From Prevotella sp. (GTDB lineage: Bacteria > Bacteroidota > Bacteroidia > Bacteroidales > Bacteroidaceae), in contig JAILBT010000009.1 of the NCBI GenBank assembly GCA_024680755.1, positions 1 through 43,278 on the forward strand: a stretch of 43,278 nucleotides of DNA, in the 5' to 3' direction. Positions 9,101-16,708 of the stretch are shown piece by piece. Under the pieces are notes generated by a model. The model saw only the letters and a program-made list of their open reading frames with translations, was not told the DNA's origin and searched no databases. Both the position numbers and the translations under genes were made by a program. Every line of letters starts with the position of its first letter. Position 1 is the first letter of the stretch.

Positions 9101-9203
9101 GGCGGCCGGCGAGCTCGACCTGCTAAAGGCCAAGGACGGCAGCCAGACAAAGAGCGAGCTGCGCATAGTGGAGATAGACCTGACGGAGGACACCAAGCCA
9201 TGA
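6156..9203 (+). CDS. Secreted glycoside hydrolase family 2 (beta-galactosidase-like)
   Basis: A 1015-residue protein beginning with a type I signal peptide (MKRTLSTIALLLTALVVAAG), so periplasmic or surface exposed. The GH2 jelly-roll domain (about 30-190, with GVRQGADFYLNGHHLGY and NYGGI) is followed by an Ig-like domain and a TIM barrel. The barrel carries FYESGNES, whose E431 would be the acid/base; E488 (WAMEYCRDEG) is the likely nucleophile. After the barrel lie further Ig-like segments, and a C-terminal region (about 860-985) resembles a discoidin-type carbohydrate-binding fold. Family members cleave beta-galactosides or related sugars from plant glycans; the substrate here is unknown. 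No SusC/D pair is nearby. The stop codon overlaps the xerD start (ATGA). Confidence 0.88.
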   Translation: MKRTLSTIALLLTALVVAAGTNARGRHNFNSEWRLAVGDPADAALPTADDSRWQRVTLPYAFNGHEAFAKDIADLTDTVCWYRKTFTVTADTATHRFFIEFEGVRQGADFYLNGHHLGYSENGVMACGFDLTPYIRRGRNVMAVRCDNSWQYRSRQYDSRYQWNDRNFNANYGGIPKNVFLHVTGQLYQTLPLYSNLGTTGTYIYATDIDVAARSAVVHAESEVRNDDARTHTFIYSVALRDADGNTVATFAGQTATLQPGQTTTVMASAAVADLHLWSWGYGYLYTVETSLIEDGRTVDVVATRTGFRKTRFAEGKIWLNDRCMMVHGYAQRTSNEWPGVGLSVPAWLSDYSNALMVASGGNMVRWMHVTPWRQDVESCDRVGLPQAMPAGDAEKDVQGPRWQQRLDLMRDAIIYNRNSPSILFYESGNESISRQHILQMKALRDRYDPHGGRAVGSREMLDIDEAEYGGEMLYINKSKKHPLWAMEYCRDEGLRKYWDEQSYPYHPEGQGPLYRGKPAAEYNHNMDQMAVEMVRRWYDYWLERPGTGTRVSAGGVKIVFSDTNTHHRGESNYRTSGVTDAMRLPKDAFFAHRVMWNGWVEPDSAATHIIGHWNYPTGTRKTVYVVSTADSVELLLNGRSLGTGRPQYRYLHSFDSVDYQRGTLTAVGSDGSRHELHTAGKPHHLVLTAMQSPEGMKADGADMALLQLELVDAQGRRCPLDDRMAHFTLWGEGRWIGGIGTRTGSDLQRRDDSPRDGLLDAAATKNISDNYVGALSLPLECGVCRVLVRSTPSAGEINIAAMTDSLPGAYTTISTTAVPTASSSGVSGTTDHLPALTLRPRLTRGETPLTPSYTDTAVGVDIASVTAGYDAEGAARSYDDNELTEWKNDGRPETAWITYRLQRKATISDICLKLTGWRLRSYPLQIYAGKTLIWSGETPRSLGYVHLKPTRPVPTHELTIRLKGAGKDRDAFGGIVEVAEPAAGELDLLKAKDGSQTKSELRIVEIDLTEDTKP

Positions 9204-10165
9204 ACCAGACAGACAACACTCGTCCCGACATGACCGCCAGCACAAGCGCCAGCACGACCGGCCTGCCGGCCGAGAGCGACACCCTGCTGCGCTCATACCG
9301 CCGCTACCTCAGACTGGAGCGCGGCCTGTCGGCCAACACCCAGGAGGCCTACCTGCGCGATGTGCAGCGCCTGCTGATATTCCTGAGCGACCTGCAGGTG
9401 CCACCGCCACAGGCCGAGCTGCAACAGCTGCAGCAGTTTGCCGCTGCCCTCTACGACCTGGGCCTCTCCGCCACATCGCAGGCCAGGGTGCTGAGCAGCG
9501 TGCGCTCCTTCTTCCACTTCATGGCCATTGAGGGCTATGTGGACCAAGACCCCGCCGAACTGCTCGAAGGGCCGCAGACGGGCGAACACCTGCCCGAGGT
9601 GCTCTCGACCGACGAGGTGGACCGACTGGAAGACTCCGTAGATCTGGCCGACCCGCTCGGACAGCGCAACCGCGCCATCATCGAGGTACTCTTCTCATGC
9701 GGACTGCGCGTCAGCGAACTCATCACGCTGCAACTGAGCAACCTGTACCTCGACGAGGGCTTCATACGCGTCAGCGGAAAGGGTGCAAAGGAGCGCATGG
9801 TGCCCATCTCCGACAGGGCCGTGGACGAGCTGAAGGCATGGTTCGCGCAGCGCGACGCTATGGACATCAAGCCCGGACACGAGGACTATGTCTTCCTCAG
9901 TCGCCGCGGCACACACCTGTCGCGACACATGATACTGGTGATGGTGAAGCGGCAGGCCGTGCTGGCCGGCATCCAGAAGACCATCTCGCCCCACACGCTG
10001 CGCCACTCGTTTGCCACCGCCCTGCTGGAGGGAGGAGCCGACCTGCGCGCCATTCAGATGATGCTTGGCCACGAGAACATCGGCACCACTGAGATATACA
10101 CCCACCTGGACACCACACAGCTGCGACGCGAGGTGCTGGAACACCACCCACGAAACCTGAAGTAA
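9200..10165 (+). CDS. xerD: Tyrosine recombinase XerD
   Basis: A 321-residue site-specific recombinase of the XerC/XerD class, which resolves chromosome dimers at dif. The N-terminal SAM-like core-binding domain (about 28-115) precedes the catalytic domain. All catalytic residues are present: R170 (CGLRVSEL), K194 (SGKGAKER), H265 and R268 (HTLRHSFA), H291 (LGHENIGTTEIYTHL) and the nucleophile Y300. The start is set at ATG 9200, overlapping the GH2 stop; the open frame upstream of it lies inside the GH2 gene and is not real. The first 25 residues are a Thr/Ser-rich extension. The overlap implies translational coupling to GH2, an unusual partner for this housekeeping gene. Confidence 0.93.
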   Translation: MNQTDNTRPDMTASTSASTTGLPAESDTLLRSYRRYLRLERGLSANTQEAYLRDVQRLLIFLSDLQVPPPQAELQQLQQFAAALYDLGLSATSQARVLSSVRSFFHFMAIEGYVDQDPAELLEGPQTGEHLPEVLSTDEVDRLEDSVDLADPLGQRNRAIIEVLFSCGLRVSELITLQLSNLYLDEGFIRVSGKGAKERMVPISDRAVDELKAWFAQRDAMDIKPGHEDYVFLSRRGTHLSRHMILVMVKRQAVLAGIQKTISPHTLRHSFATALLEGGADLRAIQMMLGHENIGTTEIYTHLDTTQLRREVLEHHPRNLK

Positions 10166-10185
10166 AGTTTCCAATCATTCTTTTC

Positions 10186-10306
10186 AGATAACGAATGAAA
10201 TCTTTTTTTAACAACGAATTAAAACGAATTACACGAATTACACAAATTATTTAGATAACGAATGAAATCTTTTTTAACAACGAATTAAAACGAATTACAC
10301 GAATTA
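10186..10306. repeat. Direct repeat of a 67-base CGAATTA-rich unit (two copies, second one short)
   Basis: AGATAACGAATGAAATCTTT starts both units (10186 and 10253). Each continues with AACAACGAATTAAAACGAATTACACGAATTA. Related sequence occurs at 1038-1056, 16624-16706 and, reversed, at 28252-28340. It is non-coding and very AT-rich against a GC-rich genome. Confidence 0.8.
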
Positions 10307-10310
10307 ATAC

Positions 10311-10380
10311 TAATCTTTAATGTTTAATCTTTAATCTTTAATGTTTAATCTTTAATCTTTAATCTTTAATCTTTAATGTT
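10311..10380. repeat. TTTAATC/TTTAATG tandem spacer
   Basis: About ten units of seven bases (TTTAATC, with TTTAATG interspersed) run up to the start region of the sensor kinase. The same motif precedes thrA (2436-2486). The repeat ends 14 bases before ATG 10395, so changes in unit number would alter the promoter-gene distance. Confidence 0.7.
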
Positions 10381-10394
10381 AAAAAGCACCGAAG

Positions 10395-12428
10395 ATGTCC
10401 CGTCTCTTCCCCGCCTTAGTCACTCTGCTGTCAGTCGTCCTGCTCCTTAGCTGCGACCAGCCTGCCGGCCGCCACGCCGGCGACCATCTTGACGACCTGA
10501 ACCTGCTGAAGAGCAGGCTGGCCGCAGGCGACACCGCCGGGGCAAAAGATGTCATAGCGCGGGTGAAGCGCGAGGCAGCCGACAGCCAGGACTACTACCA
10601 CGGTGTGGAGCTCGAGGCCCGCCTATGGTTTGCCATGTCTGAGCGCGACAGTTTCAACGCCGCCGCCGAGAGGCTCGACCGCTTCATCGACAGGCAGCAT
10701 GCCACCACCGGCGGCCACACCCTGCTCGAAGCCCTGGCCCAGCTCGCCAAAGGTGCCTACTGGGCTCGCGTCATGGGCAGACCCGACACGGCCGTCGTCT
10801 TCGACCGCCGCGCCATAGACATACTGCAGCAGCTGCCACCAACGCCGAGACAGCAGGACGAAATGATCCTGGCACTGAGCAACACGGCCGACGCGCTGAT
10901 GCAACAGGGACAGATGGTGCAGACCGTGAACTGCTACAAGCAGGCCGCACACATCATCGACTCGCTCGGGCGACCCGAACGCGAGAAGGTACCGATATGG
11001 ATGGGACTGGCCGTGGCATACACCAACATGGGCAACTTCTACCAGAGCAACCGATGGTGGAACCTCGTGGCCGTCTATGCCGACAGCCTGTCGCCAAAAG
11101 ACCGCTTCCTCTATCTGAACAACCGGGGCAACGACCTCTACCTACAGCAACGCTACGACGAGAGCATGAACCTGTTCCAGCAGCTGGACAGAATGACCGA
11201 CGGCAGGCCCGACCTGACATGGGAGCGCATCTTCGGGCGCACCAACATGGCCGACCTGAGCCTGCGGCTCGGACAGATGGAGCAGGCCGGACAACTGCTC
11301 GACGAGGTGGACAGCTTCTTCACACTGCACCCCATGCCGGCAGCACAATACTATATAGCCACACTGCGCATCGACCAAGCCGTCAGGCAAGGGAAGACGA
11401 CCCTGCCGCCGGCCATCGACCGCCGCTGGCCCGTGGTGGCGGGCGTGCCGCCGCAGCAGCGGCTACAGCGCATGCAGGCCATGGAGAACTACTATGCCGC
11501 TACACACCAGCAGCTGCCCCTGGCCACCACACGCGTCGAGCGCCTAATGTTGGAAGACAGTCTGCACGAAGACCAGATGCGCATGCGCTTTCAGGAAGAC
11601 GTGATAAGCTATCTGTACCAGCGCATGCTGGACGTGCACGAACAGCTGCTGCACGAACAGCAGCACAGCTCACGACGGGCATGGGCCCTGCTGGCCGCGC
11701 TCGCACTGGTGGTGCTGCTGCTCACACTGCTGGCATGGCTGTGGTATCGCAACGCACAGCTGAAGCGCCGGGCCGAACAGCAGCAGATGATGGCACTGCA
11801 GAACAGCGTCGAACACCTGCGACTGGAGAACCTGCGCAACCGCATGACACCTCACTTCCTGAGCAACGCCCTGACAGCACCTCTGCTGGCACAGGCACGC
11901 GGCGAGACACCCAAGCTCACGCCCCTGGTGCAGCTGCTGCACCAGGGACTGCGGCAGATGTCGGTCACAGCCGTGACGCTCGAAGAGGAGCTTGACTTCC
12001 TGCGCGCATACGTGGACGTGTCGCGGCAGAGCTTCTCCTTCAGCTATGCCGAGCAGATAGGCTCTGACGTGGACACGGCCCGCGTCAAGGTGCCGTCAAT
12101 GCTGCTGCAGATCATGGCAGAGAACGCGCTGAAGCACGGACTGCGCTCGCTGCCCGCCAGCAGCACAAGGGAGCGCGCCATCGTGGTCAGCGCCGAGGCC
12201 GACCGACGCGGCACCACCATCCGCGTGACTGACACCGGCTACGGCCTGGGCTACACGCAGCACCGGGGCTCGCAAGTGGGCCTGGACGCCATACACCAGA
12301 CACTGCTGCTGCTCAACCGCGGCAGACGCACGCCACTGACCTTCAGCATGGACAACCGCGACGACCCGGGCGACGGACACCCAGGAGGCTGCCAAGCCAC
12401 ACTGTTCGTGCCCCGCGACTTCAGCTGA
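10395..12428 (+). CDS. TPR-containing LytS/YehU-type sensor histidine kinase with a lipobox
   Basis: A 677-residue membrane kinase. The N-terminus (MSRLFPALVTLLSVVLLLSC) ends in a lipobox, so Cys20 may be lipidated. Residues about 35-330 form TPR-type helical repeats outside the cytoplasm. A single membrane helix spans about 428-451 and is followed by a coiled coil. The HisKA_7TM-free LytS-type kinase part has the phospho-acceptor H487 (MTPHFLSN, where PHFLFN is usual), the N box ENALKHG (576-582) and the G box DTGYGLG (613-619). The TPR-plus-LytS layout is common in Bacteroidetes. The partner regulator begins 87 bases downstream. Signal and target genes are not evident. Confidence 0.9.
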   Translation: MSRLFPALVTLLSVVLLLSCDQPAGRHAGDHLDDLNLLKSRLAAGDTAGAKDVIARVKREAADSQDYYHGVELEARLWFAMSERDSFNAAAERLDRFIDRQHATTGGHTLLEALAQLAKGAYWARVMGRPDTAVVFDRRAIDILQQLPPTPRQQDEMILALSNTADALMQQGQMVQTVNCYKQAAHIIDSLGRPEREKVPIWMGLAVAYTNMGNFYQSNRWWNLVAVYADSLSPKDRFLYLNNRGNDLYLQQRYDESMNLFQQLDRMTDGRPDLTWERIFGRTNMADLSLRLGQMEQAGQLLDEVDSFFTLHPMPAAQYYIATLRIDQAVRQGKTTLPPAIDRRWPVVAGVPPQQRLQRMQAMENYYAATHQQLPLATTRVERLMLEDSLHEDQMRMRFQEDVISYLYQRMLDVHEQLLHEQQHSSRRAWALLAALALVVLLLTLLAWLWYRNAQLKRRAEQQQMMALQNSVEHLRLENLRNRMTPHFLSNALTAPLLAQARGETPKLTPLVQLLHQGLRQMSVTAVTLEEELDFLRAYVDVSRQSFSFSYAEQIGSDVDTARVKVPSMLLQIMAENALKHGLRSLPASSTRERAIVVSAEADRRGTTIRVTDTGYGLGYTQHRGSQVGLDAIHQTLLLLNRGRRTPLTFSMDNRDDPGDGHPGGCQATLFVPRDFS

Positions 12429-12500
12429 CCCCACCGCACCCACCGCACCCACACCACCCACCACACCCACCACACCCACCACACCACACCACACCCACCA
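12429..12500 (+). repeat. CACCCACCA-type simple repeat between kinase and regulator
   Basis: The spacer between the kinase stop and the regulator start is almost entirely C/A on the plus strand, in units CACC, CACAC and CACCCA. It is GC-rich, unstructured in single-strand form, and prone to slippage. No promoter box is seen in it, so kinase and regulator are probably one transcript. Confidence 0.75.
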
Positions 12501-12515
12501 GCCACAACCTGAAAC

Positions 12516-13262
12516 ATGACAAGCATCTTTATCATCGACGACGACCCCGCAGCCATAGAGCTGCTGAAGACACTGCTCACGGCCAACTACCAAGTCAGCA
12601 TAACGGGCGAGGCCGGCGACACCACACCCGACACCGCCGACAGGCTAGTGGAAGCAGCGCCAGACCTGCTCTTCCTCGACGTGGAGCTACCCTCGGGCAT
12701 GGGCCTCGACTTCTGGACCGGCGTCAGGCCGGCGCTGGGGCCAGAGACAAAGGTGGTGTTCTACACTGGCTGGGACAGGTATGTGCTGGACGCACTGCGC
12801 CGCCAGGCCTTCGACTATCTGCTCAAGCCGGCCACGCTGCCCGAGCTGCAGAAGGTGATGACACGATACCTGGAACAGCGGCTGGAGGAGATGAAACGCC
12901 AGCACCACAGCGGCCCCAGCACACAGGCCAAGATACTGGTGGCCAACGCCATCGGCGACCGCATAGCACTCACAGCAGAGCAGATAGCCTTCTTCCGCTT
13001 CAACACCGAGCGCAAGCTGTGGGAGGTGGTGACAGCACAGGGGAGCACCATGCTGCTGCGCCACCGCACCACGGCCGACGTCATCACGGGCTACTCGCCC
13101 GCCTTCGTGCAGATACACAAGCGCTACATCGTCAACACCCATAAGATAGCCTCCATACAAGACCAGCTCTGCATGCTCGCACCGCCACTCGACAGCTGCC
13201 GGGAGCTGCTCGTGAGCAAGAACTACCGGCGCGAGCTGCTCGCCACTTTTTACAACATGTAG
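12516..13262 (+). CDS. LytTR-family response regulator
   Basis: A 248-residue cytosolic transcription regulator. The receiver domain (1-120) has the acidic pair D8-D9, phospho-acceptor D55 (LLFLDVELPSG), T84 and K104 (LLKP). The LytTR DNA-binding domain occupies about 138-248. It keeps the features IAFFRFNTERK, the HRTTADV segment in place of the usual L..L, and FVQIHKRYIVNTHKI. It is the expected partner of the kinase immediately upstream. The operon could be autoregulated through direct repeats of the LytTR type; none was confidently found. The short Thr/Asp linker at 33-43 is slightly unusual. Confidence 0.93.
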   Translation: MTSIFIIDDDPAAIELLKTLLTANYQVSITGEAGDTTPDTADRLVEAAPDLLFLDVELPSGMGLDFWTGVRPALGPETKVVFYTGWDRYVLDALRRQAFDYLLKPATLPELQKVMTRYLEQRLEEMKRQHHSGPSTQAKILVANAIGDRIALTAEQIAFFRFNTERKLWEVVTAQGSTMLLRHRTTADVITGYSPAFVQIHKRYIVNTHKIASIQDQLCMLAPPLDSCRELLVSKNYRRELLATFYNM

Positions 13263-13328
13263 CGTCGCTCCCCCACCCTTTCCTCCCCTCCCAAAAAATA
13301 ATCAACACAACCCTTCAACTTTAATGCT

Positions 13329-14324
13329 ATGTTAGAAAAACCCCGCAACTCATTCACCCCCTACCTGCCGGCGGCCGACCGCTACGACCAGATGGCCTTC
13401 CGCCGCTGCGGGCGCTCGGGCGTGCTGCTGCCAGCCGTCAGCCTCGGCCTGTGGCACAACTTTGGGGCCGTGGACCCGCTGGACCACTGCCGCCAGACAC
13501 TGCGCTATGCCATCGACCACGGCGTGGTGCACCTCGACCTGGCCAACAACTACGGCCCACCCTACGGCTCGGCCGAAGAGACCCTCGGACAGCTGATGGA
13601 CAGCGAGCTGCGCCCCTGGCGCGACGAGCTGTTCATCTCGACAAAAGCCGGCTACGACATGTGGCCCGGACCATACGGCAACTGGGGCTCGCGCAAATAC
13701 ATCATGGCCTCGCTCGACCAGAGCCTCCGGCGCATGCACCTGGACTATGTCGACCTCTTCTACAGCCACCGCTACGACCCCGAGACACCGCTCGAGGAGA
13801 CGCTGCAGGCCCTGGTCGATACCGTGCGCCAGGGCAAGGCCCTGTATGTGGGCATATCGCGATGGCCGCTACAGGCCCTGAGGGTGGCCGACGAATATCT
13901 GCGCGCCCACGACGTGCCGCTGCTCATCTACCAGGGACGCCTCAACATGCTCGACCGCGAACCCATCGACGACGGCGTGCTCAGCTACTGCCACGACCAC
14001 GGCATTGGCTTCATCGCCTTCTCACCACTGCAGCAGGGACTGCTCACCGACCGCTACCTGCAGTGCCAGATACAGCCAGACGGCACGCTGACAGGACTGC
14101 CGCAGGGCTCGCGCATGTCGAAGGGAGGCTTCCTCAAGCCCGAAGCGCTCACGCCACAGCTGCTGCGACAGCTGCAAGACTGGAACGCCGAGGCGCAGGC
14201 ACAGGGCCAGACGCTGGCCGAGTTCGCCCTGCGATGGATACTGGCACAACAGGGCGTGACAAGCGTGCTGGTGGGAGCCAGCTCGTGGCAGCAGCTCGAG
14301 AAGAACCTGCGCTGCACCAGATGA
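13329..14324 (+). CDS. Aldo/keto reductase, YghZ-like
   Basis: A 331-residue cytosolic NADPH-dependent reductase with a TIM-barrel fold. The catalytic tetrad is D70, Y75 (HLDLANNYGPPYGSAEE), K106 (ISTKAGYDMWPGPYG) and H147 (FYSHRYD). The motifs around Y75 and K106 match the YghZ/AKR14 subgroup, whose E. coli member reduces L-glyceraldehyde 3-phosphate and detoxifies methylglyoxal. Length is typical. The gene begins 66 bases after the regulator and ends 41 bases before the BASS transporter, so it could be in the same transcript as either; no clear promoter is seen. Confidence 0.92.
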   Translation: MLEKPRNSFTPYLPAADRYDQMAFRRCGRSGVLLPAVSLGLWHNFGAVDPLDHCRQTLRYAIDHGVVHLDLANNYGPPYGSAEETLGQLMDSELRPWRDELFISTKAGYDMWPGPYGNWGSRKYIMASLDQSLRRMHLDYVDLFYSHRYDPETPLEETLQALVDTVRQGKALYVGISRWPLQALRVADEYLRAHDVPLLIYQGRLNMLDREPIDDGVLSYCHDHGIGFIAFSPLQQGLLTDRYLQCQIQPDGTLTGLPQGSRMSKGGFLKPEALTPQLLRQLQDWNAEAQAQGQTLAEFALRWILAQQGVTSVLVGASSWQQLEKNLRCTR

Positions 14325-14365
14325 CAGCCGGCACGCCGGCAAACGTAAAAAAATGACAAACTCAG

Positions 14366-15217
14366 ATGACGATACTGATTGTTATACCTGTGCTGACGCT
14401 GCTGATGTTCAGCCTCGGACTGACGCTGACGGCGGCCGACTTCCGCATCGTGGCGCGACGGCCGCGCGCCGTGGCCACCGGCCTGGCGGGACAGCTGCTG
14501 CTGCTGCCCGTCATTGCCCTGGGCCTGGGGGCCGCCTTCGGACTTGACGGTGTGTTCTATTTCGGCCTGATGCTGATAGCATGCAGCCCGGGCGGCAGCT
14601 CGTCGAACGTGTTCTCCATGCTGGCGCGCGGCGACGTGGCGCTGAGCGTCTCGCTCACAGCACTGAGCAGCCTGCTGACGCTTGTCACCATACCCGTCGT
14701 GATGGGCCTGGCGGCCACTGTCATACCGGGTGTCGATGGCCGCGAGATAGAGCTGCCCGTGGGACGGCTGATGGTGCAGAACCTGGTGCTGACCCTGCTG
14801 CCGGTGCTGGCTGGCATGTTCATTCGCTGGCGATGGGAGGCGGCTGCCCTGCGCATGGCCCGTCTGCTGGGCAAGGTGTCGCTGCCGCTGCTCGTGCTGC
14901 TTGTCGTGGTGTTCTATTCGCAGAACAGCACTGTCATCCTGGACAACCTGCCGCGGCTGGGACTCGTCGTGGCCATGATGGTGGCACTGGCCATGCTCGG
15001 CGCCGTGATGCTGTCAAGGGCCTCACGACTGGACAAGCGCGAACAGCGCACGCTGGTCATCGAGCTGGGCATGCAGAACGCCGCACAGGCCATAGCCCTG
15101 GCCTCGAGCCCCTTCGTCTTTGACAACGAGACGATGGCCGTACCCGCCATCATCTACTCGCTGATGATGAACGTGCTGCTCATCGCATACGTGATGGTGG
15201 TGAAACGCCGACACTGA
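14366..15217 (+). CDS. Bile acid:sodium symporter (BASS) family transporter
   Basis: A 283-residue inner-membrane protein with about nine to ten hydrophobic helices. The conserved BASS motifs are visible: FSLGLTL in helix 1, CSPGGSSSNVFSMLARGDVALSVSLTALSS at about 72-101 (the cross-over region that binds Na+ and substrate), and ELGMQNAAQAIALASSPF near 232-249. Family members import bile acids, pyruvate, pantothenate or other organic anions with sodium; the substrate cannot be read here. Start ATG 14366 gives a normal-length protein. An earlier ATG at 14353 belongs to another frame. It lies close downstream of the aldo/keto reductase, and the DUF2851 gene follows after 37 bases. Confidence 0.9.
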   Translation: MTILIVIPVLTLLMFSLGLTLTAADFRIVARRPRAVATGLAGQLLLLPVIALGLGAAFGLDGVFYFGLMLIACSPGGSSSNVFSMLARGDVALSVSLTALSSLLTLVTIPVVMGLAATVIPGVDGREIELPVGRLMVQNLVLTLLPVLAGMFIRWRWEAAALRMARLLGKVSLPLLVLLVVVFYSQNSTVILDNLPRLGLVVAMMVALAMLGAVMLSRASRLDKREQRTLVIELGMQNAAQAIALASSPFVFDNETMAVPAIIYSLMMNVLLIAYVMVVKRRH

Positions 15218-15254
15218 CCACGCCGCACATACGCCGACACACACACAGCCAATC

Positions 15255-16559
15255 ATGGAAGAGAGACTGCTGCACTATGTATGGAAACACCGCCTGTGGC
15301 CTGCCACAGGGTGGCTCACCACGCGCGGCGAGACGATAGAGGTGCTCGACCCCGGTCTGTGGAACAAGAGCGACCAGGGGCCCGACTTCTTCAACGCCAA
15401 GCTGCGTCTGAACGGACAGTTGTGGGTGGGCAACGTAGAGATGCATGTGCGCGCCAGCGACTGGGTGCAGCACGGCCACCAGACAGACCCTATATATAAT
15501 AATGTGGTGCTGCATGTGGTGGCACAGAGCGACCGCGACGAGCTGACGACCAGCGACGGCCGGCGTCTGCCGCAGGCCGTGCTGCCCGTGCCCGAGGGCC
15601 TGCAGCGTGGCTACGACAGGCTGCTCTCCACCATGCACTATCCTCCGTGCTACGAGGTGATACCTCGTCTGCCGTCGCTGACACAACACGCATGGATGGC
15701 CGCCATGGCCACCGAGCGGCTGGAAGAGAAGACACGCGCCGTGGCAGAGCGCGCTGCCGCCCACGGCGGCGACTGGGAGTGGGCCGCGTTCGTCACGCTG
15801 GCGCGCTGCTTCGGCTTCGGCATCAACGGCGAGGCGATGGAGCAGTGGGCACAGACGCTCAGGCTGGATGCCGTGGCCCACCACCGCGACGACCTGACGC
15901 AGGTGGAGGCCGTCTTCCTCGGACACGCGGGGCTGCTCGACATGCCGCCGGCCGCCGGCACACCGCCTGCCGCAACCGACGACTACCACCGTCTGCTGCT
16001 GCGCGAGTGGCGCTTCCTGAGCAGTAAGTTCGGCCTGCAGGCAATGGACCCTGCTGCATGGCGCTTCCTGCGTCTGCGCCCGCAGAATTTCCCGCACATA
16101 CGCCTGTCGCAGATGGCCGTGCTCTACCATGAGCGGCGCCTGTCGCTCTCGGCCGTCGTAGGCCAGCCAACGGCCGCCGCCGTCATGGAGCTGCTCTCTA
16201 CCGGCCCCAGCGCCTACTGGCAGAACCACTACAGCTTCGGCCGCAGCTCACGCCACTCGGCCAAACGCCTCGGACGAGCGTCGCTCGAGAGCCTCGTCAT
16301 CAACGGCGCCGTGCCCCTGCTCTTCGCCGTGGGACACCACCGCCAGCGCGACGACCTGACCGACCGCGCCTTCGACTGGCTGGAGCAGCTGCCGGCCGAG
16401 AACAACAGCGTGGTGCGACTGTGGCAGCAGTGCGGACTGACGGTGAACAGCGCACAAGACAGCCAGGCACTCATACAGCTGCGCCGGCGCTACTGCGACC
16501 GCCGCGACTGCCTGCGCTGCCGCTTCGGCTTCGAATACCTGAAGACCGCAGGGCGCTGA
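15255..16559 (+). CDS. DUF2851 family protein
   Basis: A 434-residue soluble protein. The N-terminal half has the family signature: LLHYVWKH at the start, GPDFFNAKLRL near residue 42, and VGNVEMHVRASDW near 58. This looks like a nuclease-type fold (acidic residues in PDFFNAK and GNVEMH) but I cannot prove activity. The C-terminal half is helical and ends with Cys-rich sequence (YCDRRDCLRCRFGFEYLK), where C..C..C spacing could bind metal. DUF2851 proteins are widespread in Bacteroidetes and uncharacterised. It follows the transporter by 37 bases and may share its transcript. Confidence 0.85.
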   Translation: MEERLLHYVWKHRLWPATGWLTTRGETIEVLDPGLWNKSDQGPDFFNAKLRLNGQLWVGNVEMHVRASDWVQHGHQTDPIYNNVVLHVVAQSDRDELTTSDGRRLPQAVLPVPEGLQRGYDRLLSTMHYPPCYEVIPRLPSLTQHAWMAAMATERLEEKTRAVAERAAAHGGDWEWAAFVTLARCFGFGINGEAMEQWAQTLRLDAVAHHRDDLTQVEAVFLGHAGLLDMPPAAGTPPAATDDYHRLLLREWRFLSSKFGLQAMDPAAWRFLRLRPQNFPHIRLSQMAVLYHERRLSLSAVVGQPTAAAVMELLSTGPSAYWQNHYSFGRSSRHSAKRLGRASLESLVINGAVPLLFAVGHHRQRDDLTDRAFDWLEQLPAENNSVVRLWQQCGLTVNSAQDSQALIQLRRRYCDRRDCLRCRFGFEYLKTAGR

Positions 16560-16623
16560 CCCCGTGCACTGCCGCACCGGGCCAGAAACACTGCGCACCG
16601 CCCCCCCAAAAAAAACCTTATAA

Positions 16624-16706
16624 GAACAACGAATTAAATCTTTTTTTAGACAACGAATTAAGACGAATTACACGAATTTCACAAATTAAAGTGAATGACA
16701 CGAATT
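16624..16706. repeat. CGAATTA-rich spacer upstream of the thioesterase
   Basis: Units such as AACAACGAATTAAATCTTTT and CAACGAATTAAGACGAATTA run up to three bases before the start codon at 16709. They are related to 10186-10306. The last unit (GACACGAATTATATG) supplies the bases around the start codon, so the repeat and the translation start region are fused. Confidence 0.75.
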
Positions 16707-16708
16707 AT

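Noticed and set aside
8345..9199. N-terminal extension of XerD by 285 residues
   Set aside because: This part lies within the GH2 gene in another frame and is Arg/His-rich shadow sequence; ATG 9200 gives the normal XerD length.
6156..9203. Complete polysaccharide utilisation locus around GH2
   Set aside because: No SusC/SusD-like pair, hybrid two-component sensor or further glycosidase is in reach; the LytTR pair is downstream of xerD and has no demonstrated link.
16421..16708. N-terminal extension of the thioesterase
   Set aside because: It overlaps the DUF2851 gene and the CGAATTA repeat; ATG 16709 gives the standard hotdog length.
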